Shown in pieces: positions 44,764 through 53,967 of a DNA stretch of 64,000 nucleotides. Source of the DNA: Cedecea neteri (GTDB lineage Bacteria > Pseudomonadota > Gammaproteobacteria > Enterobacterales > Enterobacteriaceae); contig NZ_CP009451.1 in NCBI RefSeq assembly GCF_000757825.1, positions 992,001 through 1,056,000 on the forward strand, in the 5' to 3' direction. The notes beneath the pieces were generated by a model. That model did no database searches and was not told where the DNA came from. It saw nothing but the letters and a program-made list of their open reading frames with translations. Made by a program: the position numbers and the translations under genes. Within the stretch, counting starts at the first letter, position 1. Each line of letters opens with the position of its first letter.

Positions 44764-46298
44764 AGCGGATTTTCCTGCCCACCGTTAATCGTCGCCAGCA
44801 GCGCGTCAAGCGTCAGCCCCTGGGTCGGTAAATTCGCCACCAGCGCACCACGCCACATCACCAGAATACGGTCGCACAGGCCAAGCAGTTCGGTCGCGTC
44901 ACTGGAAGAAACCAGCACCGAACGCCCCTGTTCGGCAAGCTGACGGGTGCGCTGATAAATGTCGCTGCGTGCGCCAATGTCGACGCCGAGCGTAGGCTCA
45001 TCGAGAATAAACAGCCGGGCGTCTGTACCCAGCCAGCGGGCAAGAATCACCTTTTGCTGATTCCCTCCGCTCATAAAGCGCACCGGCAGCTCCGGGACCC
45101 CAGGGCGAATACTCAGTTGCTCAATCCAGTCCCGGGCTTTTTTCAGCGCCCGTGAGCGGTGCTCCCAGCCAAACGTTGCCGTGTCCGGCAGCGACGCAAG
45201 GTTAATGTTATCGGTAGCCGAAAACGGCAGGATCAGCCCCTGATGACGGCGATCACGCGGCACCAGCGCCATACCGGCCCGGATAGCCTGTCGCGGCGAG
45301 CGGATTCGACGTGGTCGCCCCTCTATCACTATCTCGCCCTTTTTCGCCGTATTCAGCCCATAAAGCGTATCCACCAGCACGTCCCGCCCCGCGCCCAGCA
45401 GCCCCGCCACGCCAACAATTTCGCCTTTGCGGATCTCAAAGCTAATGTCCTGCAGCTGCTGCCCGTCAGAAAGCGATCTCACGGCAAGCAAAGGTTGCTC
45501 GCCCGCCGGGGCATCAGCCTCATGTTCGCGCGGGGTATAAAGCCTGTCGATTTCTCTGCCCACCATCATGTGGATGACGGCATCGGTATTTTGCAGTACT
45601 TCACGATCCGGATAGCCCACCACTTCACCGTTGCGCAGCACGGTGCCCGCATCGCACAGCGCGGCGATTTCGTTGAGGTAGTGGGAGATGTAAAGAATGG
45701 CGATGCCCTGCTCTTTGAGCCGCAGTATCGCATCGGACACCAGGCTTGCCTCATGAGCTTCAAGCGGGGCCGTAGGTTCATCAAAAACCACCAGCTTAGC
45801 CGCGCCGTCGACCAGCGCTCTGGCAATTTGCACCAGCTTGCGTTCGGCAAGGCTCAGCTGCCGGATCAGGCGATCGGGGTCGAGCTCCAGCTGCCAGGTG
45901 CGGAGGAAAAAGTCTTTCGTGGCCTGCCGCATACGGCGGCTGTCCAGCAGCCCACCGGCACGGCGATATTCCTGCCCCAGAAACACCGACTCGGCCACGG
46001 TAAAGTGTGGGATTAAATTGAGTTCCTGATGAATAACGCGTATTCCCTGGGCCTCAATGGCCGCGGGCTTACCAAGCGGAAGCGGGACGCCGTCGAGCGT
46101 GGCCGTGCCGCCATCGGCCTGGTAAACCCCGGCAAGAATTTTAATTAAGGTGGATTTGCCCGCGCCGTTTTCACCGATAAGCCCGTGGATTTCACCTGGG
46201 CCAATCGTCAGCGTGACCGCGTTTAACGCGGTCACATTGGCAAAGCGCTTACTGATGCGGTCCATTACCAGACCGCGTTGCGTTTTTGCAGCGTTCAC
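44760..46298 (-). CDS. Ribose-type ABC ATPase (two NBDs)
   Basis: Sugar ABC ATPase with duplicated nucleotide-binding domains, 512 residues. NBD1: Walker A GENGAGKSTLIKIL (about 40-53), signature LSLAERKLVQIARAL, Walker B LVVFDEPTAPLE. NBD2: degenerate Walker A GLLGAGRDVLVDTL (about 287), signature MSGGNQQKVILARWL, LFILDEPTLGVD. As usual for RbsA/XylG proteins, NBD2 lacks the P-loop Lys. The start is a GTG overlapping the upstream stop (TAGTG). Confidence 0.92.
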   Translation of the reverse strand: MNAAKTQRGLVMDRISKRFANVTALNAVTLTIGPGEIHGLIGENGAGKSTLIKILAGVYQADGGTATLDGVPLPLGKPAAIEAQGIRVIHQELNLIPHFTVAESVFLGQEYRRAGGLLDSRRMRQATKDFFLRTWQLELDPDRLIRQLSLAERKLVQIARALVDGAAKLVVFDEPTAPLEAHEASLVSDAILRLKEQGIAILYISHYLNEIAALCDAGTVLRNGEVVGYPDREVLQNTDAVIHMMVGREIDRLYTPREHEADAPAGEQPLLAVRSLSDGQQLQDISFEIRKGEIVGVAGLLGAGRDVLVDTLYGLNTAKKGEIVIEGRPRRIRSPRQAIRAGMALVPRDRRHQGLILPFSATDNINLASLPDTATFGWEHRSRALKKARDWIEQLSIRPGVPELPVRFMSGGNQQKVILARWLGTDARLFILDEPTLGVDIGARSDIYQRTRQLAEQGRSVLVSSSDATELLGLCDRILVMWRGALVANLPTQGLTLDALLATINGGQENPL

Positions 46299-47278
46299 TA
46301 CTTCAGCTCACCGTAACCCAGTTTTTTGTACACCGCTTTGGCTTCATCCGGGCCTTTCACCGGGATAACCGGGATAAAGGTCTGGGCTGGCAGCTTCTGA
46401 CCTGCGAAGTAGCGCGCCACGTTCTCGGCAGAAGTCTGGCCAATCAGGTGCGGCTGCTGGGCAACGTTGGCCACCAGCGGGCTGTCTTTTTCGGCCATGA
46501 TTTCCAGCGTTTCCGGGCCTGCGTCGATAGCAGTGACCTTCACGTCTTTATCACGTCCGGTCTCTTCCAGCGCCTGAACGATGCCGATAGCCGGCTGGTC
46601 CCAGCAGGCTACGTGGATAGCATCCAGCTTGCCTTTCGGATACTGGCTGAGTAACTCAAGGGTTTTCTTACGCGCATCTTCCGGCGAGTTAGCAAATTGC
46701 TCTGCCAGCTCCGGTTGAATAATTTTAATGCCAGGGTAGTCCTGCAGGACATATTTCCATTGGTCATAACGTATGCCGCAAATGCGTAATGAGTTAGAGA
46801 ACGCATTAAATACCGCAACGTTACCTTTCCCGCCAAGCGCATCGGCCATATAACGGCCAATCGTTGAACCCAACGTGTAGTTGTCGGACGTAGTGTTATT
46901 CACGGAATACTGCGAAACATGGTCAACGGTAAATACCGGAATACCGGCATCACGTAATGCTTTGAATTTTGGCTCAACGGCACTGTCGCCCAAAATACTA
47001 ATTACCGCATCAACCTTACGGGACAGCAGAATATCGTGGTTATTGGCATGAACCTGGTTGTCCCTGCCGCCATCAACGCCGATAACCTTCCCGCCCAGCT
47101 TTTCCACCTCTTCGGTCGCGCCCTTGTAGGCTTCACGATCCCAAAAATGCTGAGTGCCCACCACGGCAACGCCGATTGTTTTCCCCTGTAACGAAAGGGT
47201 GTCTGCGGCAAAAGCAGCGCCCGATGCCAGTGACACCAGCCCAATAGCCGCAGATAAAAGTCTTGTTTGAACCCTCAT
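46298..47278 (-). CDS. Ribose-type periplasmic sugar-binding protein
   Basis: Periplasmic binding protein family 4 (RbsB/LsrB type), 326 residues from the ATG at 47278; a longer GTG frame to 47308 has no signal-peptide logic. Signal peptide to about residue 24 (ASGAAFAAD). Fold markers: KTIGVAVVGTQHFWDREAYK (about 32-51), IGVDGGRDNQVHANNHDIL, VFTVDHVSQYSVNNTTSDNY (about 126-145), HVACWDQPAIGIVQALEETG. First gene of the transport operon; ligand unknown. Confidence 0.9.
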   Translation of the reverse strand: MRVQTRLLSAAIGLVSLASGAAFAADTLSLQGKTIGVAVVGTQHFWDREAYKGATEEVEKLGGKVIGVDGGRDNQVHANNHDILLSRKVDAVISILGDSAVEPKFKALRDAGIPVFTVDHVSQYSVNNTTSDNYTLGSTIGRYMADALGGKGNVAVFNAFSNSLRICGIRYDQWKYVLQDYPGIKIIQPELAEQFANSPEDARKKTLELLSQYPKGKLDAIHVACWDQPAIGIVQALEETGRDKDVKVTAIDAGPETLEIMAEKDSPLVANVAQQPHLIGQTSAENVARYFAGQKLPAQTFIPVIPVKGPDEAKAVYKKLGYGELK

Positions 47279-47699
47279 TGCTATAATTATCCTGTATTCA
47301 TCGTTCACTAAAGCGACAGCATGACAACAAGCTTTATCAAGCCAAAATAAAAAATAGATATATCTTATACTTTCACAGCCATGTCATTAAGTCACTTTAG
47401 AATGCGGCGAATGAACATGAAAAAAACACATGTAAAACATACAACAAGAAAATAATTCAACCACATCAAAGACAAGGATTTAATTATTTTTTGGCGAAAA
47501 CAAAACGCCTTAAAATAAAATTAAACGGCGATATATCCTCGCCAGTTAATTATAAATCCTGCCAGCCAATATAAATGAAACAGTATTCGCTAAAGTTCTG
47601 CCTGTTTACCTGATTTTTCATCGCCAGATGAATTTCCTCTTTGCTCCCACCTCCCCGTATGATGCCGCTTTAGCCCTATCGATAACGCACGGTACAAGC
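47279..47699. promoter_or_regulatory. AT-rich divergent region between sugar-binding protein and molybdoenzyme
   Basis: About 420 bp, markedly AT-rich. A minus-strand -10 candidate TATAAG lies at about 47363-47368 upstream of the sugar-binding protein, with a poor -35, so activation is likely. No operator could be named. Confidence 0.4.
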
Positions 47700-50006
47700 A
47701 TGAAAGCGGAACATCAGCTGGCGGTAATGCACTGGGGAACCTACCAGGTCACCACCGAGGGCGAGCGTATTGCCGCCATTTCTCCCGTCTCCTGGGACAA
47801 AAATCCTTCCCGTATCGGCCAGTCTCTGGCTGACGCCGTTACCGGCAATACGCGCATTCGCCGCCCGGCGGTTCGTCTCGGCTATCTGCAAAACGGCCCG
47901 GCCTCTCGTGAAGGCAGAGGGAAAGAACCGTTTGTCGAGGTGAGCTGGGAGCAGGCGCTGGATCTGCTGGCGCGGGACCTCCGCTCGGTGCAGGAGCGCT
48001 GCGGCAACGAGGCGATTTTTGGCGGCTCTTATGGCTGGGCCAGCGCCGGGCGCTTTCACCATGCCCAAAGCCAGCTGCACCGTTTTCTTAAAGGCTTTGG
48101 CGGCTACACCGCCAGTACAAATACCTACAGCAGCGCGGCCGGAGAACGGATCCTGCCGCATATTCTTGGCCCGTTAAGCCCGCTGCATAAGCAACACACT
48201 CATTTCTCGGTGCTGGCAGAACATTGCGAGATGTTCGTGGCCATCGGGGGATTGCCGCTCAGAAACGCCCAGGTCAACGGCGGCGGCGCAAACGACCACA
48301 TGCTGAAGCACTGGCTGGAACGCCTTGAGCAAAACGGCGTGCAGTTCGTGAATATCAGCCCGGTGCAAAACGATCTCAGCGCCGTAGAAAGCGCCCGCTG
48401 GCTGGCGATTCGCCCCGGCACGGATACGGCGCTGCTGCTGGCGCTGTGCCATACGCTGATTGCGGAGTCCCTGCACGATATGGCCTTTATCAGCAGCCAT
48501 ACCGTCGGCTTCGAGCAGCTGCGCCGCTATCTTTTCGGCGAGCACGACGGCGTGCCAAAAACCGCCGGCTGGGCGGCGGGCATTACCGGCATTGATGCCG
48601 AACAAATTTTAACGCTGGCTCGTACCATGGCGGGCAAGCGCACCATGATCAATATTTCCTGGTCCATTCAGCGCGCCCGCCAGGGAGAACAGGCGTACTG
48701 GGCCACCGTGGCGCTGACTTCCCTGCTTGGCCAGATAGGCACGCCTGGTGGAGGTTTGGCTTTCGGCTACGCCTGTACCAACCTTGCCGGGGCTGCACGA
48801 GTGCCTTTTTCCGGGCCTCGCCTTCCCGCCGGTGAGAACAAGATAAAAACGGCAATCCCTGTAGCTCGCTTATCGGACATGCTGCTGAATCCCGGCGGTG
48901 AATATGAATTTGATGGCAAGCTTTGCCGTTATCCCGACATCCGGCTCGTCTACTGGGCGGGCGGCAACGCCTTCCACCATCATCAGGATCTCAATCGCCT
49001 GGTTGAGGCCTGGCGTCGCCCGGAAACCGTTGTTGCCCACGAGCAGTACTGGACGGCGCAGGCGAAGTTTTCCGACATTGTGCTGCCGGTGACCACTTCC
49101 CTCGAACGTGACGATATCGGCAGCGGCAGCCACGACGGCTTTCTGATTGCCATGCGCCGGCAAATACCGGCGCTGGCTGAAGCTCAGGATGACTACACCA
49201 TTTTCTGCGGGCTGGCGAAAAGGCTGGGCTTTTACGACACCTTCAGCGAAGGGCGTACGGCCGCTGACTGGTTACCGCACCTGTATGAATCTTCGCGGGA
49301 GAGAGCGCAGGAAGATGGGGTGGAGCTTCCCTCTTTTGGCACCTTCTGGGAAGAGGGAAAACTAGAGTTCACGCCTCCCGCCGAGCCACAAATCTTGCTG
49401 GCCGATTTCCGCGCCGATCCCGATCGCTTTCCGCTGTCCACGCCGTCGGGAAAAATCGAGCTTTATTCAGAAACCGTGGCCGGATTCGGCTACCGGGAAT
49501 GTCCGGGCTATCCGTTTTGGGACGCCGAAGAGGCGGCTTATCAGCAACATCTGGCGCAAAAGTGGCCTTTGCATCTGCTTTCCAGCCAGCCACGGACCCG
49601 GCTTCACAGTCAGTACGACCACGGCAGCGTAAGCCGGGCAACCAAAATTCACGGGCGTGAACCGCTGTGGATGCACCCCACAGATGCACAAAAGCGCGGG
49701 ATCCAGGAAGGTGAAGTGGTGAAAGTCTTTAATAACCGGGGTGCGATACTGGCGGGCGTTCATATCAGCGACCAAATCCTGCCGGGCGTGGTTCAGATCT
49801 CTACCGGAGCATGGTACGACCCGATGGATCCCTCCACGCCCGGCTCTTTGGATAAACACGGCAATCCGAATGTGTTGACCGAGGATCGAGGTTCTTCACG
49901 CCTCGGCCAGGGCTGCAGCGCCCAAAGTTGCCGGGTGGAAATTGAGCTTTGGCGCGAAGCGTTACCGCCGATTACCGCGTTTGATCCACCGGCTTTCGTA
50001 GCCTGA
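47700..50006 (+). CDS. Molybdopterin oxidoreductase, BisC/TorZ-like
   Basis: Bis-MGD enzyme of the DMSO-reductase family, close to biotin-sulfoxide reductase BisC. 768 residues from 47700, which puts VMHWGTYQV where BisC has AAHWGPMLV; an ATG at 47628 adds 24 residues. No Tat signal or 4Fe-4S cysteines, so cytoplasmic. Blocks: IFGGSYGWASAGRFHHAQSQ, Mo-ligand Ser region NTYSSAAGERILPHILG, GQIGTPGGGLAFGY, YWAGGNAFHHHQDLNRL, SSRLGQGCSAQSCRVE. It stands alone; likely an S- or N-oxide reductase. Confidence 0.88.
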   Translation: MKAEHQLAVMHWGTYQVTTEGERIAAISPVSWDKNPSRIGQSLADAVTGNTRIRRPAVRLGYLQNGPASREGRGKEPFVEVSWEQALDLLARDLRSVQERCGNEAIFGGSYGWASAGRFHHAQSQLHRFLKGFGGYTASTNTYSSAAGERILPHILGPLSPLHKQHTHFSVLAEHCEMFVAIGGLPLRNAQVNGGGANDHMLKHWLERLEQNGVQFVNISPVQNDLSAVESARWLAIRPGTDTALLLALCHTLIAESLHDMAFISSHTVGFEQLRRYLFGEHDGVPKTAGWAAGITGIDAEQILTLARTMAGKRTMINISWSIQRARQGEQAYWATVALTSLLGQIGTPGGGLAFGYACTNLAGAARVPFSGPRLPAGENKIKTAIPVARLSDMLLNPGGEYEFDGKLCRYPDIRLVYWAGGNAFHHHQDLNRLVEAWRRPETVVAHEQYWTAQAKFSDIVLPVTTSLERDDIGSGSHDGFLIAMRRQIPALAEAQDDYTIFCGLAKRLGFYDTFSEGRTAADWLPHLYESSRERAQEDGVELPSFGTFWEEGKLEFTPPAEPQILLADFRADPDRFPLSTPSGKIELYSETVAGFGYRECPGYPFWDAEEAAYQQHLAQKWPLHLLSSQPRTRLHSQYDHGSVSRATKIHGREPLWMHPTDAQKRGIQEGEVVKVFNNRGAILAGVHISDQILPGVVQISTGAWYDPMDPSTPGSLDKHGNPNVLTEDRGSSRLGQGCSAQSCRVEIELWREALPPITAFDPPAFVA

Positions 50007-50010
50007 GAGA

Positions 50011-50220
50011 TTAGGTAATATTCTCCTGCAGCCTCTCGGCGAGCGCGCTTTTCAGAAAAGCAGCACAGGCGCTGACCTCGCGAGAGGCTTTATTGATCGG
50101 CGGATAAAGCAAAAAGGCGCTGAACGACGGGACGGTGTATTCCGGCAGCAGCGTGACGAGCTGGCCGCTTTCCAGCGCCTGTCGGCACACCGGGTATTGC
50201 AGAACGCCGAGGGCCTGGCC
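50011..50220 (-). pseudogene. 3' fragment of a LysR-type regulator
   Basis: About 69 codons from the C-terminal effector domain: GQALGVLQYPVCRQALESGQ, LVTLLPEYTVPSFSAFLLYP and REVSACAAFLKSALAERL, ending in TAA. DNA-binding domain and promoter are missing. At about 50220 the sequence turns into an oppositely oriented lactonase-like gene, so both were cut by one deletion. Confidence 0.75.
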
Positions 50221-50826
50221 AATCCTCATGCATACTGGGGAGATGCGGTGGATCACTATCAGCCATTCATGACGGAGGAACAGGGATGCGTGGCACAGCT
50301 GGGTTCGCTGGGCATTCAGCCAGAAGATATTCGCTATGTATTACTTTCCCATCTGCATTCCGACCATACCGGCGCGATTGGACGCTTTCCAAATGCTTTG
50401 CATATTGTGCAGCGCCGGGAATACGACTATGCCTTTAAGCCCGACTGGTTCGCCGCAGGCGCATACTGCCGCAATGATTTTGCCCGTCCGAACCTGAACT
50501 GGCAGCTGCTGGATGAGGACGGCTTTGATTTGTACGGCGACGGAACGCTGCGCTGTATCTCTACGCCGGGCCACTCCCCCGGCCATCAGTCATTCCTGAT
50601 TACGCTTGCCAGCGGCCTGAGCTTCACTCTGGCAATTGATGCCGCCTATACGCTGGATCATTTTTACGATCGCGCGCTTCCGGGCTTTATGACTTCGGCC
50701 AGCGAGGCGGCGCGCTCAGTCGCAAAACTGCGGGCGTTAACCGAGCAACACTCGGCGAAACCGATCCCCGGCCACGATCCCGACGTCTGGCCGCAGTTCA
50801 CGCTGGCGCCTGGCTGGTACGAGTAA
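50221..50826 (+). pseudogene. 5'-truncated AHL-lactonase-like MBL-fold hydrolase
   Basis: Resembles N-acyl-homoserine lactonases (AttM/AiiB). About 201 residues remain from NPHAYWGDAVDHYQPFMTEE. The zinc ligands are all present: SHLHSDHTG (HxHxDH), TPGHSPGHQS, AIDAAYTLDHF and PIPGHDPDVW. About 50 N-terminal residues (first strands, normally with a GxxxDTG-like motif) and any promoter are missing. A TTG at 50197 would prepend LysR-derived codons. Probably inactive, though a fused start cannot be excluded. Confidence 0.75.
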
Positions 50827-50827
50827 A

Positions 50828-52015
50828 TCAGGCTCCCTCCTCGCTAAGCGGCACGGGCAGACTGAGGGTGATTAACAGCCCGCCTTCGGCAGGCAGGCTG
50901 GCGAGAATGCTGCCGTCATGCGCGCCGCAAATTTCTCTCGCAATGGAAAGCCCCAGCCCGCTGCCGCCTGAGTCTCTGGCTCTTGAGCGCTCTCCACGCG
51001 TGAAGCGCTCGAAAATGTGGGGCAGATAATCCACGGCGACGCCTGGCCCGGTATCCTGAAACGTTATCTCAATGTGCTGCTCGAAGTGGCGAAAACGAAT
51101 AAACATTCGATCGTCCCGGCCGCAATAGCGAAGCATGTTTTCGATAATGATGGTGAAAACCTGCCCCAGCCTGGCTTCGTCGCCAACGTAATAAAACTCA
51201 TCCCCCGCCTCAACGGAAACAAACATCCCGGCGGCTTCCAGCTGGGGTTTTAACCATGAAACGCGTTCTATTAACGTCTCACGGAGAGTAAATACGCTGC
51301 GCTGGAGCGTTAATTGCCCCGCGCTCGCCAGGGAGAGAAAATGCAAATCGTCGGTAAGATGGCTGAGGTTTTTTAACTGCGTCATCACCATATTCAGCTG
51401 TTTTTCATCGGCAGGAAACACGCCGTCTATCATGCCCTGGAGCCGCCCCATTGCTGCGGTTAACGGTGAACGCAGTTCGTGCGCGGCGGCCACGTGCGAG
51501 GCCTTAAGTTCGCGTTCGTACAGCGCCAGCTGGCTAATCATTTTATTGAAGTTGCTGGCGAAGCGAATCACCTCTTCCGGGCATTCACCCACCAGCTTCG
51601 CCTGCTGGCTGAAGTCGCCCTGAGTGACGTTCTCCGCCACGTCCGTCAGGCTGCGAAACTGCGCCGCAAGCGGGCGCGTTGCGCGCAAGCAGCTGACGAT
51701 CACAAACGGCGTCGCCATCGAAATAAAGATGAACAGCCAGCCCCAGTTAAGCGAGCTGATGGAAGGCGTACTGTACTCAATCCCCCACCGGGCATCCACG
51801 ATGTCATGAAAACGAACAATGTTTAAATCAGGGTTTGCCCGCAGCGTCAGAAACTCCTGATAGGCCGCCGGGGACATATGATGCACAACCCAGTAATACT
51901 GAACCGCGTAGATACTCCACATCGCCAGCACAATGAAAAACAGCACGCTGACGGCCACCACGATGATTCGAATCGATATCCATAGCAGCAGTGATTTGCT
52001 CTTTTTGTCTTTCAT
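50828..52015 (-). CDS. Two-component sensor histidine kinase (BaeS-like)
   Basis: 395 residues. Two membrane helices (about 10-38 and 90-112) enclose a short periplasmic sensor domain of about 50 residues; HAMP about 112-165; phosphorylated His in AAAHELRSPLTAAMG (His179); N box IIENMLRYC, G1 FQDTGPGV and G2 GGSGLGLSIA. Encoded downstream of and overlapping its response regulator by 4 bp (ATGA). Confidence 0.9.
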   Translation of the reverse strand: MKDKKSKSLLLWISIRIIVVAVSVLFFIVLAMWSIYAVQYYWVVHHMSPAAYQEFLTLRANPDLNIVRFHDIVDARWGIEYSTPSISSLNWGWLFIFISMATPFVIVSCLRATRPLAAQFRSLTDVAENVTQGDFSQQAKLVGECPEEVIRFASNFNKMISQLALYERELKASHVAAAHELRSPLTAAMGRLQGMIDGVFPADEKQLNMVMTQLKNLSHLTDDLHFLSLASAGQLTLQRSVFTLRETLIERVSWLKPQLEAAGMFVSVEAGDEFYYVGDEARLGQVFTIIIENMLRYCGRDDRMFIRFRHFEQHIEITFQDTGPGVAVDYLPHIFERFTRGERSRARDSGGSGLGLSIAREICGAHDGSILASLPAEGGLLITLSLPVPLSEEGA

Positions 52016-52710
52016 GGTTTGCAGAACCGGTAGCCGATCCCGCGTACGTTCAGGATCAGGTTATCAACGCCCGCGGCCTCAAGCTTTTTTCTTAAGTTGT
52101 AGACGTGCGTGTCCACCACTCGCTCAAGGGCATCGCTTTCAGGGAGGCATTCTTCAAGCAGATACTGCCGGCTTAACGGCCTGGTCGACGCCCGCATTAG
52201 CGTCTTCAAAATAGAAAACTCGGTGAGCGTTAAGTCCAGACGCAGAGCGCCGTCGCCATTTGCCTTCACCTGCGCCACCATATTGGTAACGTCAACTTCA
52301 AGCGGCCCCCAGCGCAGCACATCTTCTACAGGACTTTGGTTGACCTGGCTACGCCTTAACACCGCCTGCACGCGGGCCATGACTTCACCGGGATTGTAGG
52401 GCTTCACCACGTAGTCATCGGCGCCGTAACGCAAAGCGCCAATCTTGTCGTAGGGCTCGCCCATTGCCGTTATCATAATGACCGGCGTGTTGCCCCTTCG
52501 CCGCACGGCGGCAAGGATTTCTGTGCCGTTCATGCCGGGTAGCATGACGTCCAGCAGGATAAGATCGGGCTTCCACGTTAACACCGTATTCATGCCCGCC
52601 AGGCCGTCACCCGCCACCGAGACGCTATACCCTTCACGCGTGAGATAGGCCTCTAACACATTTGCCGCATCGGCATCATCTTCAATGACCAGGACCCGTT
52701 TATTTTTCAT
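52012..52710 (-). CDS. OmpR-family response regulator (BaeR-like)
   Basis: 232 residues. Receiver domain 1-120 with acidic pair DD (11-12), phospho-acceptor Asp54 (LILLDVMLPG), Thr/Ala switch ITAMGEP and Lys in VVKPYNPGE. Winged-helix C terminus (about 130-230) ending VDTHVYNLRKKLEAAG and GIGYRFCKP. Divergent from the mipA-like gene, its most likely target. Confidence 0.92.
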   Translation of the reverse strand: MKNKRVLVIEDDADAANVLEAYLTREGYSVSVAGDGLAGMNTVLTWKPDLILLDVMLPGMNGTEILAAVRRRGNTPVIMITAMGEPYDKIGALRYGADDYVVKPYNPGEVMARVQAVLRRSQVNQSPVEDVLRWGPLEVDVTNMVAQVKANGDGALRLDLTLTEFSILKTLMRASTRPLSRQYLLEECLPESDALERVVDTHVYNLRKKLEAAGVDNLILNVRGIGYRFCKP

Positions 52711-52835
52711 TTAATGTTACCTTGACAGTTTCTTCACAAATCCCTGGCAGTTCATTGATAAGCCCTCAGCATAATCCTTTTACTTACTGAGTTAAGCATG
52801 CACGAAAATATAAACACCTGACAATGAGAATCATA

Positions 52836-53624
52836 ATGTTAACGAAGAAAAGCACAAAATACATAATCGCACCGCTGCTAATCTCAGGTATTTCATCTGT
52901 ATATGCAAGTGAATTTAATGCTGATGAAACCGCTATTACTTTTGGTCTTGGCGCCGTGTCTTCTCCGCGCTATAGCGGTGCCAATGAGCAGAGCTCTACT
53001 GTTATTCCGCTAATTCATATCCAGAAGAACAATATTTTCTTTGATTCGATAAATGGGCTTGGCATACATCTTCAAAACGATAATGGTTTATATATAGAGC
53101 CGACGCTGGGTTATGACTCCGGCCGCACGGATAAAAATTCAGGCTGGCGCAAAGGGTCCGATAAACTTAAAGGCATGGGTAATATTTCATCCTCGGTTAA
53201 TTCGGGTATTGCACTCGGCTGGGCGCTGGCCCCCTGGCTGGTATTAGAAGGAAAAACAACGCTGCCGCTGAACGATGGCCAGGGCGTGTCTTATTCCACT
53301 TCAGTAGATTACATCCCCATTATGAATGAAGATAATTCTATTACGTTTCAGGCCAGCGCGTTATTCGGCGATGCCCGTTACATGAAGACCTGGTATGGGG
53401 TCAATGAGCAGCAGCACAGCCGTTCCGGTTTCTCGCACTACCGCAGCGCCGGTGGGTTTTACGGCACGGATACCAGCCTGACGCTAACCCATCAGTTCAG
53501 CGAGCACTGGGGAGCATGGCTCAGCCTGAGCTATGCCTGGCTGAACAAGAATGCCGCCAATAGCCCTATTGTGATGCGACGGGACGGCACAACGGGCACG
53601 CTCGCCGTCAATTATACTTTCTGA
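52836..53624 (+). CDS. MipA/OmpV-family outer-membrane protein
   Basis: Beta-barrel of the MipA/OmpV family. 262 residues from the ATG at 52836, with TGAGA upstream; an ATG at 52824 is possible. Signal peptide cut at VYASE (about 25). Typical ITFGLGAVSSPRYSGANEQ, IPLIHIQKNNIFFDSINGLG and the terminal strand GTLAVNYTF ending in Phe. Divergent from a BaeSR-like pair; MipA/OmpV genes are often controlled by adjacent two-component systems. Confidence 0.9.
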   Translation: MLTKKSTKYIIAPLLISGISSVYASEFNADETAITFGLGAVSSPRYSGANEQSSTVIPLIHIQKNNIFFDSINGLGIHLQNDNGLYIEPTLGYDSGRTDKNSGWRKGSDKLKGMGNISSSVNSGIALGWALAPWLVLEGKTTLPLNDGQGVSYSTSVDYIPIMNEDNSITFQASALFGDARYMKTWYGVNEQQHSRSGFSHYRSAGGFYGTDTSLTLTHQFSEHWGAWLSLSYAWLNKNAANSPIVMRRDGTTGTLAVNYTF

Positions 53625-53967
53625 CCGTTAACCTGATATCTGACAACATCATGATTGACTTGCAGAAATAAAGCACAGCTATGAAGATCGCACTTGTGAT
53701 GACTTTCATTTTTGCGGCATTTTTTTCGCCCAGGTGTACCCATGACTTTAAAATGTGTTTTTATGCTAAACATGAATTTAATACCTGTAACATTTCATGC
53801 GTGAAAAAGATGAATGTGCAATGTCAAAATAGAACCATCCTGGCAAAGCACAAACACTGTCATTCACCGAAGATAACGCGGATCGATCGATATGTTTCTG
53901 CTCGCTACCTGCGTTATTTAATAAAATCACTTACCCACTAACTCTCGCATAGAAATGCTTGTCAACA
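53625..53967. other. AT-rich gap between mipA-like and araC-like genes
   Basis: 343 bp. An 86-codon frame (53681-53941) has no good ribosome binding site, odd composition with many Cys/His/Lys, and no recognisable family; not called a gene. No terminator is obvious after mipA. Confidence 0.4.

Noticed and set aside
45159..46016. 285-codon plus-strand frame inside the ABC ATPase gene
   Set aside because: Antisense shadow of a complete two-domain ATPase; composition rich in His/Arg/Gln typical of such shadows.
53681..53941. 86-codon frame between the mipA-like and araC-like genes
   Set aside because: Weak ribosome site, unusual composition, no family; the signal-peptide-like start is not enough.
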